Notes: generated from the sequence alone by a model not told the origin. DNA of 64,000 nt from Oceanospirillales bacterium (GCA_018223185.1 JAAEYW010000002.1:1-64000); one strand, 5' to 3'. Counted from the first letter of the stretch, positions 8,357 through 17,287 are shown. Translations and numbers: made by a program.

Positions 8357-10554
8357 GTAAGCGCTTCCCCTTTATTTCTAAATTTCCAATTCTCTGTTGC
8401 AGTTTCTTCCCAATGAGAAAAATCATCTTTTGAGGTGCCTTCCCTCCGCCCCGCATGCAGACTCCATAAATGATCGGTAAACTGTTTTGCGATCTCGGGT
8501 CTTGGTGCATGAACCCCCAGTTCACTATCTGTTTCTAAACTACGCTTATTAATATTGGCTGAACTGAGCAGGAAGTAGTGGTCATCGACTATCTGGAGTT
8601 TGCTGTGAATATAGATATCTTTATATTTACACTCCCCTTCCGGAGTCTGTTTATGGCTGACCAGGGTCGCAACAACCACATTCAGCCCCGGCTGTTTAAT
8701 CAGGTGAGGTTCAATCGTGTCATATCCGTGCTTTGTCCGAAGATCTTTCAGCTCCTGCTGTTCGGCCTTGGTCATGCCTTGACCCTTTTCCTCCATCTTA
8801 TCCAGTTTTTCCATCCGGTTGATACCGGCCTCTTGCTGTACCAGCCGGCCTTGATCCGTTTCGCTGAGGCTAATCTCATTTTTAAGAGCCGCTATTTCTT
8901 TTTTTAACTGAACTTTCTGCCGCCCTTCACTCCAACTTCTAATACTAGTCTCACTCCAGTTTCGTGGCACAGGACGCTGTTCCAGCAGTTTTAACGCATC
9001 GATTTTTTCCTGTAACAGAAAAACCCGGTCACGCTGAACCTGTGGCATCAGCTGTTCCTGACCTACCTCATGCATCATCTCGTAGGTGCTACTGGAATAA
9101 AAACTATTGTGAATTGTATTCGTCACCACGAACCAATAAAGCTCGCGCTTAGCCCCTTTCTCCTTCAGCAACAAGGCCTGTTCTTTCATCCACTTCGCAA
9201 GCTGTGGGTAACGGAAGTACTGATTCTCGATATAGACAAAATCATTCGCGTTACTGATCGCGTTTTTGTAGCTTTCCAGTATTGAGGTTTCCTGTCCGTT
9301 ATTATCACGTCCATCATAGGGGTGGGTACGGATAATCTGCGCCATTCCACACCTTTCTGTGCTATAAAAATCCTTATAAGTAATCTTGGAACGGACATCG
9401 GTCAGCGTAGTACCCCACCAACGGGTCCAGAAGTGAGACTCCCTATCCCAGGCGGTACAAAAGTTTTCGTTCAAATCACACAGAACAGGACCTTTAACTT
9501 CGGTGGATATATCTTGCCAGGGACCAAACCCCCAGTCCCGCCGGGGTTCATCGAAGTTATGGGCATTAGTATCCCAGTAGTTGCGATGGAGGTTATGCCC
9601 CATCACAAAGCCACGGGCTATTTCAGGGTGCATATAATCGGTCAGCACCATCTTCTGGTGATGGCTGGGGAAGACTCCTAACGCGCCAACCATTTTCCAT
9701 GTTAACGCGGTATCCCTGCCCAACAGTTTATCCGACAGTAGCCGAACCATCAGCTTTTCCCGATGGCCGAGAAACATGCCAAAATATGGGTGCCGCGCAT
9801 GGCGAAATTCAAGCTCTTCGATCTTCTTGTCGAAGTCACGGGTTTTAAACTCGACTCCAGGAAAGCCTCCGTTATGAACCTGTTTAAACCAGTCCCGGGT
9901 GAAAATTTCAGCATCCGCATCCATGAATGTGCCACCACTGCCGCGTATTGTGCCACCATAGTCATTATCTTTACTCAGTTGCTCTTCAATGTGCGCTAAA
10001 CGAAATTCAATCCGTTCAATATTTTTCTGGCTATTAGTACCACCACGCTGATGTTTATACCGATCACGCAGAACAATCAGCTCTACCCTTTCATCCAGTA
10101 AATTCTGATACGAATTGTGTGGCGACGAGGTCGACATAATGCCTGAGCCAGCCATAGTGCCTCCTCTACTTAATAATCCATCTCCTACCACGGTATTTTC
10201 CAATAGGTTAGCCACCGCGTTTTTCCAGATCAGCACCCGAACCTCAACGCCCTGTTTAGCTTTCTCCGCTAACAGTATGCCAATCTCCTTACCTTTTAAC
10301 CCTTCACTTTCAGGCCTGCTAAGCCGCATGGCGGGATCAAACCCCCAGCTAATAATGTCGATGCTACTTTTCGCATTTAGTATTGCATTTTCAACCGCAC
10401 CGAAGGCGTCTTCACCATTAATTAGAGGGGTAATATCACAGTGTGGTTGGGCGTCGTATTTATTACTCGTTTTAGCCCACCAGTTGAGGGTAGCAGTGCC
10501 TCTGGGATTTGATTCTTTCATGCAGGCGTATTGAACATCCATATTACTCATCAA
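8299..10554 (-). CDS. Type VI secretion phospholipase D effector (Tle5-like)
   Basis: 751-aa phospholipase D superfamily protein with two complete HxKx4D motifs: His299-Lys301-Asp306 (HQKMVLTD) and His650-Lys652-Asp657 (HSKLQIVD), followed by SSANINKRS. Between the two halves lies a charged, probably coiled-coil insertion (about 505-605). There is no signal peptide, PAAR or transmembrane segment, as expected for a VgrG-carried cargo. It overlaps the vgrG 3' end by 11 bp and is followed by Sel1-repeat immunity-like genes, the same order as P. aeruginosa vgrG-pldB-tli5b. Expected action: hydrolysis of phosphatidylethanolamine-type phospholipids in the periplasm of a target cell. Starts at the first or second Met (MMSNMDVQ). 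Confidence 0.9.
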   Translation of the reverse strand: MMSNMDVQYACMKESNPRGTATLNWWAKTSNKYDAQPHCDITPLINGEDAFGAVENAILNAKSSIDIISWGFDPAMRLSRPESEGLKGKEIGILLAEKAKQGVEVRVLIWKNAVANLLENTVVGDGLLSRGGTMAGSGIMSTSSPHNSYQNLLDERVELIVLRDRYKHQRGGTNSQKNIERIEFRLAHIEEQLSKDNDYGGTIRGSGGTFMDADAEIFTRDWFKQVHNGGFPGVEFKTRDFDKKIEELEFRHARHPYFGMFLGHREKLMVRLLSDKLLGRDTALTWKMVGALGVFPSHHQKMVLTDYMHPEIARGFVMGHNLHRNYWDTNAHNFDEPRRDWGFGPWQDISTEVKGPVLCDLNENFCTAWDRESHFWTRWWGTTLTDVRSKITYKDFYSTERCGMAQIIRTHPYDGRDNNGQETSILESYKNAISNANDFVYIENQYFRYPQLAKWMKEQALLLKEKGAKRELYWFVVTNTIHNSFYSSSTYEMMHEVGQEQLMPQVQRDRVFLLQEKIDALKLLEQRPVPRNWSETSIRSWSEGRQKVQLKKEIAALKNEISLSETDQGRLVQQEAGINRMEKLDKMEEKGQGMTKAEQQELKDLRTKHGYDTIEPHLIKQPGLNVVVATLVSHKQTPEGECKYKDIYIHSKLQIVDDHYFLLSSANINKRSLETDSELGVHAPRPEIAKQFTDHLWSLHAGRREGTSKDDFSHWEETATENWKFRNKGEALTCSLTRFWDTQTPYSKALD

Positions 10555-12943
10555 CCTCTCCTGTCGCTGGCTTACCTTTTGCGTCCTGATATTGCTGACG
10601 GAGATAATTATCTGGATTGTTCAACCCTTCCGGATGCTCAGCCCCTTCCACGCGCCTGAAGCCTCTGTTAGAGGCTTTCTGTAACTCGCCCTCAGCCCCC
10701 TCACTGAATTTTTCCAGCACATCAAACTGAATTCGGGCACCGTTATACAATTCAACCTCATATTGCGCCGTCCCTTCCTGATGCGGAGCAGAAACCATCC
10801 CCCCAGGCCCAGTTAAACCTTCGCTAATTAACGCTCCGTCCCGATAAAGTTTATAAGGCACGCCGTCATACCCCTTCGCCCCCGGCACCGGGGCCACTTT
10901 AAAACGCACTTCATCTTTCTTCTCGAGGAAGTCGAGCGGCAGGGGCGCCTGGATAACTTCGGCCCGTTTCGGGTCAGAGACAAAACCGGCTACGCTGTTA
11001 TCGGCTTCCAGTGGACGACTGGGCTGGATAGGAGAGGCTTTGGCTGCGCTGGCGCCACTGCCGCCCTCATTCAGTTTGAGATTGGCGCCGACGATGGTGA
11101 CACCGCTGGGGTCGAGTTTTATCAGACCACTACCGGCTTTCAGGGTTAATTCGGTGCCGACATCGATAATGATCTGGTTGCCTGCTTTGTAGTGCATCTC
11201 GCTGCCGGCGTACTGCATCAGTTTTTCAGCAATAGCGCTGAACCGGGACTCACCGATGGTGATGTGCTGGTTTTCATTCACCTGCTGAAACTGATCGCCC
11301 TGTGTCAGGTGGTGCTCATCGCTGCAGTATTCGCTAAAGACTTTGCCTTCAACAACTTTATGCCGGTCATTACCCAGCCAGCTGCGATGGTCATTTTTGG
11401 TCCGCTGATCAACATCTTTCTCCGCATGGTAGAAGACCTGTTCTTCACCCTTTTTATCTTCAAAACGGATCTCATTAAAGCCATCGCCGCCTTTGGTGGA
11501 GTTGGTTTTGATGGTGCTGCGGGTTTTGTGTTCCGGCAGTTTGTAAGGAGGGCGGTTAAGGCCGTGATACACCCGGCCAATCACCAGCGGTTTATCCGGG
11601 TCGCCTTCCAGAAAATCGACGATCACCTCTTCACCAATGCGAGGGATAAACATGCCACCGAAACTGCCTCCGGCATGAATCTGACTGACCCGGATCCAGC
11701 AGGAGCTGGTTTCATTACCCTGCCCCTCTCTATCCCAGTGAAACTGCACTTTGATGCGACCATGCTCATCGGTATAGATCTCCTCTCCCTCAGGGCCGGT
11801 CACGGTAGCGGTCTGGGTGCCTTCGACGTGGGGAGATGTAACATCGGTTGTAGGACGGAACGAAACATCAAACGGAATGCAGAGATAGGTGTTGCTGTAT
11901 TGGCTGCCTTCGGTCGAGGCACCCACTTCCAACACCTGCGGCTGAGAACATTCATGCTCAACCCGCGCAATCAGATACTCACTGTTGAGTGCATCGCGGT
12001 CATGTCCGGTCAGTTCGAAACTGTAGCCTGGGGTCATCCGGTTAACATCACTGCTGCCCTTCGCGGACTGCCGATAGCGGTTCAGGGATTCCAGGCGAAT
12101 CAGGGCGTTATTATTGCCCCGGCCCGAATCGCTAAACCGGCCCGGGTGGTCGTAGATTTCCAGCGGCACATCAAGCTCACCGGATTTAGCCGATTCCAGT
12201 TTCAGGTTGGGTTTTTTAAAATCGAAATCCCGCAGGGTGACTTTACCCGGGACGATCGATTCGCTGTAGCTGAAGTTAAAGATATGCTGTTCACGCACGG
12301 CCCCCTGACTGTCGTGAAAACAGTCCAGTAACGGATCACCACTGATTGCCGGGTTAGAGCCTGAGGTATCACTGAACACCAGCAGATGGCCTTCATCGCT
12401 GTGCTCGAAGTAGTAGTGAATCCCCTCTTCGGCCAGCAGCCGCTGAATAAAGTTCAGCTCGGTTTCCCGGTACTGCACACAGTAGTCGTAATCCGGGTAG
12501 CTTTTGAGCAGATCAAAGCGGAACTCATCGGTATTCAGCCCGGCATCGGTGAGTATCGTCTGGATGATGCTCTGTACACTCTTAAACTGGAATATGCGGC
12601 TGTTCTGCCGATGCTGCAGCGCCCAGATTTTAGGCACTAAGCGGATATGGTAACTGCTCTGATTGACACCCTGATCCCCGAGGGTCACTTCCGATACGAT
12701 GCCGTGGATATGCCGCGTCAGTTCATCGCTACCATCGGTCTGATCCAGCAGGGTGACAAACGCCGGCTGGCCAATCAGGGTGGCGAAATCGATGTCACCA
12801 TCATCGGAGACCACTTCAATAGCAAACTCAAACAGCGCCGAAATTTCCTCGGCGCCGTTAAGCCTGACCAGGCTGAACTGTTCTGAATCGACGACACTCT
12901 GTAACTGAAAGAAAAAGCGTTCTTCGCTTGCGTTGAGAAACAT
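10544..12943 (-). CDS. vgrG: Type VI secretion spike protein VgrG (TssI)
   Basis: 799 aa. The gp27-like base covers about 1-370, the gp5-like OB fold about 385-470 (DEHGRIKVQFHWDREG; the WIRVSQ and GGMFIPRIGEEV motifs), then the beta-helix needle with the typical MQYAGSEMHYKAGNQIIIDV repeats. A C-terminal extension of about 620-799 carries a small beta-sandwich-like segment (YKLYRDGALISEGLTGPGG), reminiscent of the transthyretin-like adaptor domains that load effectors on some VgrGs. No core T6SS genes are in the window, so this is an orphan vgrG cluster that must use a machine encoded elsewhere. SD AAGGA precedes the ATG. Confidence 0.95.
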   Translation of the reverse strand: MFLNASEERFFFQLQSVVDSEQFSLVRLNGAEEISALFEFAIEVVSDDGDIDFATLIGQPAFVTLLDQTDGSDELTRHIHGIVSEVTLGDQGVNQSSYHIRLVPKIWALQHRQNSRIFQFKSVQSIIQTILTDAGLNTDEFRFDLLKSYPDYDYCVQYRETELNFIQRLLAEEGIHYYFEHSDEGHLLVFSDTSGSNPAISGDPLLDCFHDSQGAVREQHIFNFSYSESIVPGKVTLRDFDFKKPNLKLESAKSGELDVPLEIYDHPGRFSDSGRGNNNALIRLESLNRYRQSAKGSSDVNRMTPGYSFELTGHDRDALNSEYLIARVEHECSQPQVLEVGASTEGSQYSNTYLCIPFDVSFRPTTDVTSPHVEGTQTATVTGPEGEEIYTDEHGRIKVQFHWDREGQGNETSSCWIRVSQIHAGGSFGGMFIPRIGEEVIVDFLEGDPDKPLVIGRVYHGLNRPPYKLPEHKTRSTIKTNSTKGGDGFNEIRFEDKKGEEQVFYHAEKDVDQRTKNDHRSWLGNDRHKVVEGKVFSEYCSDEHHLTQGDQFQQVNENQHITIGESRFSAIAEKLMQYAGSEMHYKAGNQIIIDVGTELTLKAGSGLIKLDPSGVTIVGANLKLNEGGSGASAAKASPIQPSRPLEADNSVAGFVSDPKRAEVIQAPLPLDFLEKKDEVRFKVAPVPGAKGYDGVPYKLYRDGALISEGLTGPGGMVSAPHQEGTAQYEVELYNGARIQFDVLEKFSEGAEGELQKASNRGFRRVEGAEHPEGLNNPDNYLRQQYQDAKGKPATGEVDE

Positions 12944-13612
12944 CGTTAAATCCTTTTAACGGAGAGGAGCGTCCTGGCTCCAGTCAGATAACTGTATAGA
13001 TTGTTATTTTATACAGCAAGTAGTAAGCCGTACAGACTCTTTACGCATCCAGAGCAGTAAATCCACGCAACATCTGAATCTCTTCCGCCCAGATCGTGCC
13101 GAAAGCGGAGATATTTATTCCTGTATTAAACCGATTAAGTTAATAAACCAGCGTATTACCTAAGTAAAGCCAGCTTAGTTAATCAATATCAACCCATACA
13201 GGAAAAGTAGATCCTGTATGCATCAGAAGGACATTTCTAACTAAAGATATGAAAACAGTTTCCTGTATCCAAATCGGACCCGTCAGGATGCGACTATAAA
13301 GAATTTTTATTAGTATCAAAAGAGAGCGTGGAAAACAAGATTTAATCTCGCCTCTAAAATCCAGCCTTAGTACCATTTTTCAGCGTATTTTCTTGGATAT
13401 CGTATCCGGTTCTATCGCCTCAACTGATGCCCCGTACCGTGTGATTTGCTTAATTGAAGTGGCTCAGCCGTTTTCACACGGCCTGGGCACTTAGCGGCTG
13501 TCAGATCTAACTAAACACTTCTAGACGAGACTGCCAGTTCAAGTTTGAGCTACTACACCTAAACAAAAGTAATCCAGCGAAAATGAAGGACTGCTTATGC
13601 TGCATATAGTCG
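12944..13612. other. Intergenic region upstream of vgrG
   Basis: 670 bp with no convincing gene. A 65-codon minus-strand reading frame at 13179-13376 is short and unlike any known protein. The vgrG promoter must lie in the first ~150 bp (AT-rich, TTATTTTATACAG-type stretch at about 13000-13015), but no clear promoter or regulator motif can be called. This is the left edge of the accessory region. Confidence 0.4.
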
Positions 13613-14011
13613 TCAAGGCTCTTCCTGAGTTACTTTTCTTCCGATATATCCTCTTAATGCATCATAACCAAGCTCACCCTGCTGCTTAATCACTTCAGCA
13701 GGAGTCAGATATCCAAACTCTGCTATTTCCTCAAACAAATACCAGCCCATCTCATCATCTTTATTAAAAAACGTTGCACCTAATTTATCTAAAATGCGCA
13801 TGCAGTCAAATGCTTCAAGAAGACCCAACTCTTGCCCCTTACTTACAGACAAAGCCCTCAACTCAAGCAGCTTATTAGATGTAGAATCTGGATCTGGGTA
13901 TTCAAAACAACGTGCCTCAGTATTCCCGACGACTAGCGGAGTATCCGATTCGCGCATTGCTGATATCACAAAGTACTCGTCTAGGCTGTAGAAATCATCT
14001 TTACTGACCAT
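13613..14011 (-). CDS. Hypothetical acidic protein
   Basis: 132 aa, acidic, no signal peptide or membrane segment. It carries no motif that I recognise. The predicted helical stretch LLEAFDCMRILDKLG and a C-terminal LRGYIGRKV are its most structured parts. It lies on the same strand as the next gene upstream (55 bp gap), possibly as a pair. The small acidic character would suit an immunity or antitoxin-type protein, but nothing in the sequence proves this. Confidence 0.55.
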   Translation of the reverse strand: MVSKDDFYSLDEYFVISAMRESDTPLVVGNTEARCFEYPDPDSTSNKLLELRALSVSKGQELGLLEAFDCMRILDKLGATFFNKDDEMGWYLFEEIAEFGYLTPAEVIKQQGELGYDALRGYIGRKVTQEEP

Positions 14012-14066
14012 ATCGTAGTTCTAAATACAACACACAGTTCAACTCCATAAAAATACGCAGCTAAAT

Positions 14067-14705
14067 CTAGTTTATAAAAATATCATCCATCAGCTTAAAT
14101 AAGGCCCTATCAGTCGGGTCACCAAAAAACCTAGGCACTGTCAGTACATGTGAAGCAAAATCGACAAGATCAGGCTGATCATCAATGATCCAGACATCAT
14201 CGATGTGATAATACGTATCCACTAAAGCACCTAAAGATTTCTCATAACCACGATTAGTTTCGATGCATTGCTCCCTCGACCAAGTGTAGATATCCATGAA
14301 TGCATTCGCCTTCTCTTCTACTCCATCTACTTCTGGGCCCCCCTGAGCAATTGAAAAGGCGACCATAACATCATCTATAAATCCATCTGACTCGCAGGAA
14401 TAAATCATGGGGGTGGTGTACCTTTTTAGCTCAAGAAGAAGCTCCGGCGTTCCAGGCCGAAGCAACACAATGCAATGTTCGTATTCTTTTTTCTTGCACC
14501 CTCCTAGCTCTATAGAATCGACAAGCCAGCTTTTTGGAAGTGTTGTCGCTTCTTCATACTTTATTACATGAAAAAGTGTTCGATTTAAACTGAGACAGAC
14601 CAACGGGCAAGTTTTAGAAAAATCGAATTCAAGGCTACGATCAACAATCAGCGTTTGGACTATTTTTAAATCCACTGGTTTGTTAGATTTTTGGCAGAAA
14701 TCCAT
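14067..14705 (-). CDS. FCP1/NIF-type HAD-like protein with substituted catalytic motif
   Basis: 212 aa. The layout matches small FCP1/NLI-interacting HAD phosphatases: an N-terminal hydrophobic strand with CLSLNRTLFH where the family has LDLDETLVH, a middle IYSCESDGFIDDVM (family: TASxxxYAD), and a late WIIDDQPDLVDFA (family: DDSP/N) then VPRFFGD. The nucleophile Asp and acid/base Asp of DxDxT are Ser39 and Asn41, so catalysis by the usual route is unlikely; Thr43 and the late Asp pair remain. SD AAGGA lies 6 bp before ATG. Divergent from the XRE regulator at 14781. Function unknown; assignment is by motif order only. Confidence 0.55.
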   Translation of the reverse strand: MDFCQKSNKPVDLKIVQTLIVDRSLEFDFSKTCPLVCLSLNRTLFHVIKYEEATTLPKSWLVDSIELGGCKKKEYEHCIVLLRPGTPELLLELKRYTTPMIYSCESDGFIDDVMVAFSIAQGGPEVDGVEEKANAFMDIYTWSREQCIETNRGYEKSLGALVDTYYHIDDVWIIDDQPDLVDFASHVLTVPRFFGDPTDRALFKLMDDIFIN

Positions 14706-14780
14706 TTATTTTCCTTTAAAATAAGTAACCAATTTAGTTGCGAACTTCGCAACAAGATAACATGCCCACATATATATTCA

Positions 14781-15020
14781 ATGATAAAAAGCGCGCACCA
14801 TCCCAAATATATTGCGTTAATAGAGTGGCTTGTCTCCGCGAGACAGAGGCAGGATTTGACCGTCCGCAAGTTAGCAAAGCTAATAGATGAAGACCCATCC
14901 TTGATAACAAAAATTGAAACGAGGGTAAGAAAGCTAAGTGCCATTGAGTATTACCAGTATTGCAATGCACTTCATCTTGACCCGTCGGAGGGGATTAAAA
15001 TTATGGAGGCAACTAATTAG
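14781..15020 (+). CDS. XRE-family helix-turn-helix regulator
   Basis: 79 aa from the ATG at 14781 (an upstream start at 14691 would read into the divergent gene's leader). Nearly the whole protein is one Cro/C1-type HTH: IEWLVSARQRQDLTVRKLAK, then LIDEDPSLITKIETRVRKLS, which keeps the usual Q-S/T-x-I-x-K-x-E pattern in modified form. It is a likely DNA-binding repressor of the divergent 14705-13613 gene pair, with 75 bp between the two starts for its operator. Confidence 0.75.
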   Translation: MIKSAHHPKYIALIEWLVSARQRQDLTVRKLAKLIDEDPSLITKIETRVRKLSAIEYYQYCNALHLDPSEGIKIMEATN

Positions 15021-15312
15021 GCAAGAATAGCTAGCATTATGAGATGTCGAAATTTTGACTCTATCTGATATTGATCATCAGGTTCCTGGTCGTTCGGGCC
15101 AGATATACGTTGATGCTTCAGAGGGTAAACCACGAACTAAAGTGAGAACATCTCATGAGACTTGGTGCTCATGTGCTGACAGTCACATGCAGGGTCCCAG
15201 CAAAGGCCCATGCAGTCCAAAAATTCTAGGGATAATCAACATTGTTCAATGCTTATTTAAAGTCTCAGGGGAGATGCATTACGTCCATGTCCCGCCATTG
15301 ACTTTAATGAGA
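15021..15312. other. Intergenic remnant sequence
   Basis: About 290 bp with no gene I can support on either strand. It separates the XRE gene from the DUF1330 fragment. The plus-strand frame crossing it (15055-15444) is non-coding in character because it reads antisense through the DUF1330 fragment. Confidence 0.4.
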
Positions 15313-15465
15313 TTACTTTCTGTCTGTTTTTATGCCGAATGTAAACAACCGCTTTACCTCAGGATCAGAAAGGAAGTTAGTCACGTTCTCTTTTGTTTCG
15401 AATTCCAATACCACGATTGTTTTTGGTTTCCAATCGCCTGCTAAGACTTCTGATGTAACACCTTC
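15313..15465 (-). pseudogene. C-terminal fragment of a DUF1330 protein
   Basis: Minus-strand translation reads EVLAGDWKPKTIVVLEFETK and continues for about 25 residues to a TAA at 15313-15315. The GDW-PK-IVVLEF core is characteristic of the C-terminal half of DUF1330 (dimeric alpha-beta barrel) proteins. The N-terminal half is missing and the fragment abuts IS3-type sequence at about 15465, so it was cut off by insertion and rearrangement. Confidence 0.6.
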
Positions 15466-15689
15466 ATGAGCTTATCCGCCACGATCTTGCCTTCTCGGCA
15501 CTCCTTACGCCAACGAGAGAGCATGAAAGATATTCCGCGACTCCGCTACACCTTTCACACTAGCCCTGCTCAGATGAGTCAGCTTAACAGCTCTGGCTTT
15601 GCATTCATTCGTGTACTGCCGTGTCTTTTTCTGGTTCTTGTACGCTGGTATTTTTCACCTCGATTTTGTTAGATCGAGGTGTCCACTAA
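15466..15689 (-). mobile_element. IS3-type insertion sequence remnant (orfA end)
   Basis: Minus-strand translation gives an IS3-family OrfA N-terminus: KKTRQYTNECKARAVKLTHL, a short helix, then after a one-base shift LSRWRKECREGKIVADK, the typical HTH/leucine-zipper start of OrfA. The outer end at 15668-15689 (minus-strand TTAGTGGACACCTCGATC) is the probable terminal inverted repeat. Only about 220 bp remain, without orfB or the other end. The remnant truncates the attC-like site that follows the caspase-like gene. Confidence 0.7.
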
Positions 15690-15732
15690 GGCGGGGGAAC
15701 TACACTGTCCGTTACTGCTGTTTGTTATGAGC
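15690..15732 (-). other. Truncated attC-like site after the caspase gene
   Basis: On the minus strand the caspase-like gene ends at CATAAC followed by AAACAGCAGTAACGGACAG and a GC-rich stretch, the same start (CATAACAAA...) as the complete site at 18105-18224. The far half is missing because the IS remnant begins at 15689. Confidence 0.5.
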
Positions 15733-17173
15733 ATGTATCATCAACGACTTCAAGCAGTTCAAAACGACTTTTCATTGGTTTAACACTGAAATTTTCAAAT
15801 TCTTCAAGCAACGCCTCTGTAGCTATTCTTATCTCATTTTTCTTTTTGATAAATTCTTCAAAACTAACCCATTGTATTGATAATGAATCAATAGTTTTTA
15901 CATCCCATTCTCTAGTTTTGTAGTAGTAGAAAGCTGAGAAAACGATAACCTTTGTTTGAGAAATGAACGGTATGATTATGCAGCCTGAGTCATTTACATT
16001 TGGGTATTTGGATTGGAAGCGAATGGCAATATGTGAATATGGTAAATCAACTGTTGATGACGCACCAACAGGAGTCATGTAATATTCATCAACCATGTCA
16101 GCGTCATTCAGGAGTACCGACAATCCACCGAGGAATTTATTTCTTGGAACTCTTCTAGTTCTTTGCTTCTTATCGATATCAACCATATAATCATGGGTAT
16201 TTCCATTAAGACTTTTTCCAACATGCTCAATTTTAATGGGATAATTTGATTCAACTTCTGAATTAACATTTATTTCAAAAATATCAGAAATTTCTTCCTT
16301 GAAACTAAAACTCGATATTATCTCGCTCAAGGTAATTACCGAATTAACCACGTCATCTTTACTGCAAAATAGTTCAGCTTCCTCTTTAACAAGCTGAACC
16401 AACGTCTTATGAGAATCTTCGGTTTGTTTCTCTTCGCTTTCAGTAAATGCAGTTGTTATTTTAATCAGGGCTTCTGATACATCAGGAGCTATATATCCAA
16501 AACTTTCTGTATAGTTTCCTTGCATCACAAAAAATGGGGTTTGTTTTGCATTTAACGAAAACTCATCCGACAGTGTATCCATAACATCTTTATATCGAAC
16601 ATCTTGATTAGGCCTTTCAATAAACGCATTTAAAAAACTCTGCGTAAAGTCACTAATGATTTCAGACTGGTATGATGATTGATTATTCTGGGATGAATAG
16701 AAGAAATAGCATTTATCGAAACCCTCCTCTGAGCGCTGTAGGTACTTACGAAAAATATCTGGATCTTTTACATATCGAGTTCCAGCCTGACAAGCATCAA
16801 CAATTTTAACAGTTAATTTGGCAGATAAACTTCTTAATAGGTTGTCCAACTCACTATTCTCAAGCGAAGTTTGCTTGATTTTACTTTCTGCATAATCACT
16901 GAAAATGTAGTAAAATTCGTCATCATCAAATAAACCATGCCCACTAAAATAGAAAATTACTTCTTCAATTTCATTGACTTCATGCTTTCTCACAAATGCA
17001 GATAACCGTGATTTAACATCCTTGCTGTTTGTATTCTCAGTGAGATAAAGAATTTCTTCACATTTATTGGATAAATCAAGCAGTTGTTTTATTGAGTTAG
17101 CATCAGTTATGCATCCGGGAAGAGAATTTACCCTCTGGTAATCGCTAACACCTATTACTATTCCGATATTCAT
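15725..17173 (-). CDS. Caspase-fold (peptidase C14) protein, cassette-borne
   Basis: 482 aa. An N-terminal caspase-like domain (1 to about 225) begins with the family signature IGVSDYQ (7-13) and PGCITDAN (19-26), and has the catalytic dyad His79 (YFSGHG) and Cys128 (VDACQAG). The C-terminal half (about 230-482) has no motif that I recognise and may be the regulatory or partner-binding part. No signal peptide or membrane segment: a cytosolic protease. AT-rich relative to the housekeeping genes. Flanked by an attC-like site upstream and a truncated one downstream, so it looks like one gene cassette. Bacterial caspase-fold proteases occur in anti-phage and cell-death systems; that role here is inference. 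Confidence 0.82.
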   Translation of the reverse strand: MNIGIVIGVSDYQRVNSLPGCITDANSIKQLLDLSNKCEEILYLTENTNSKDVKSRLSAFVRKHEVNEIEEVIFYFSGHGLFDDDEFYYIFSDYAESKIKQTSLENSELDNLLRSLSAKLTVKIVDACQAGTRYVKDPDIFRKYLQRSEEGFDKCYFFYSSQNNQSSYQSEIISDFTQSFLNAFIERPNQDVRYKDVMDTLSDEFSLNAKQTPFFVMQGNYTESFGYIAPDVSEALIKITTAFTESEEKQTEDSHKTLVQLVKEEAELFCSKDDVVNSVITLSEIISSFSFKEEISDIFEINVNSEVESNYPIKIEHVGKSLNGNTHDYMVDIDKKQRTRRVPRNKFLGGLSVLLNDADMVDEYYMTPVGASSTVDLPYSHIAIRFQSKYPNVNDSGCIIIPFISQTKVIVFSAFYYYKTREWDVKTIDSLSIQWVSFEEFIKKKNEIRIATEALLEEFENFSVKPMKSRFELLEVVDDTCS

Positions 17174-17201
17174 TATTAAATCCTTGTTAGGTTTTGCTTA
17201 A

Positions 17202-17287
17202 GCTCATAACGCCGCCAACGCGCGCAGCTTTGTAGTGGAGGCGAAACCGCAATTGAAAAGCTGTCGCGGTGCTTGGCCTTATTAGGC
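17202..17287 (-). other. attC-like recombination site
   Basis: On the minus strand it runs from GCCTAAT (overlapping the stop codon of the upstream gene) to GGCGTTATGAG. The two halves pair: GCCAAGCACCGCGACAGCTTT with the complement of AAAGCTGCGCGCGTTGGC, giving an imperfect stem with a loop of about 25 bp. Size, position directly after a stop codon, and GTTA core agree with integron attC sites. Confidence 0.65.

Noticed and set aside
11192-12331. Long plus-strand frame (379 codons) opposite vgrG
   Set aside because: It lies wholly inside vgrG on the other strand; the vgrG frame carries clear gp27/gp5 motifs, so this is a shadow.
13179-13376. 65-codon minus-strand frame upstream of vgrG
   Set aside because: No SD, no family likeness and an AT-rich region where chance frames are expected.
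15055-15672. Two plus-strand open frames (129 and 68 codons)
   Set aside because: They read antisense through the DUF1330 fragment and IS remnant, whose minus-strand translations match known families.
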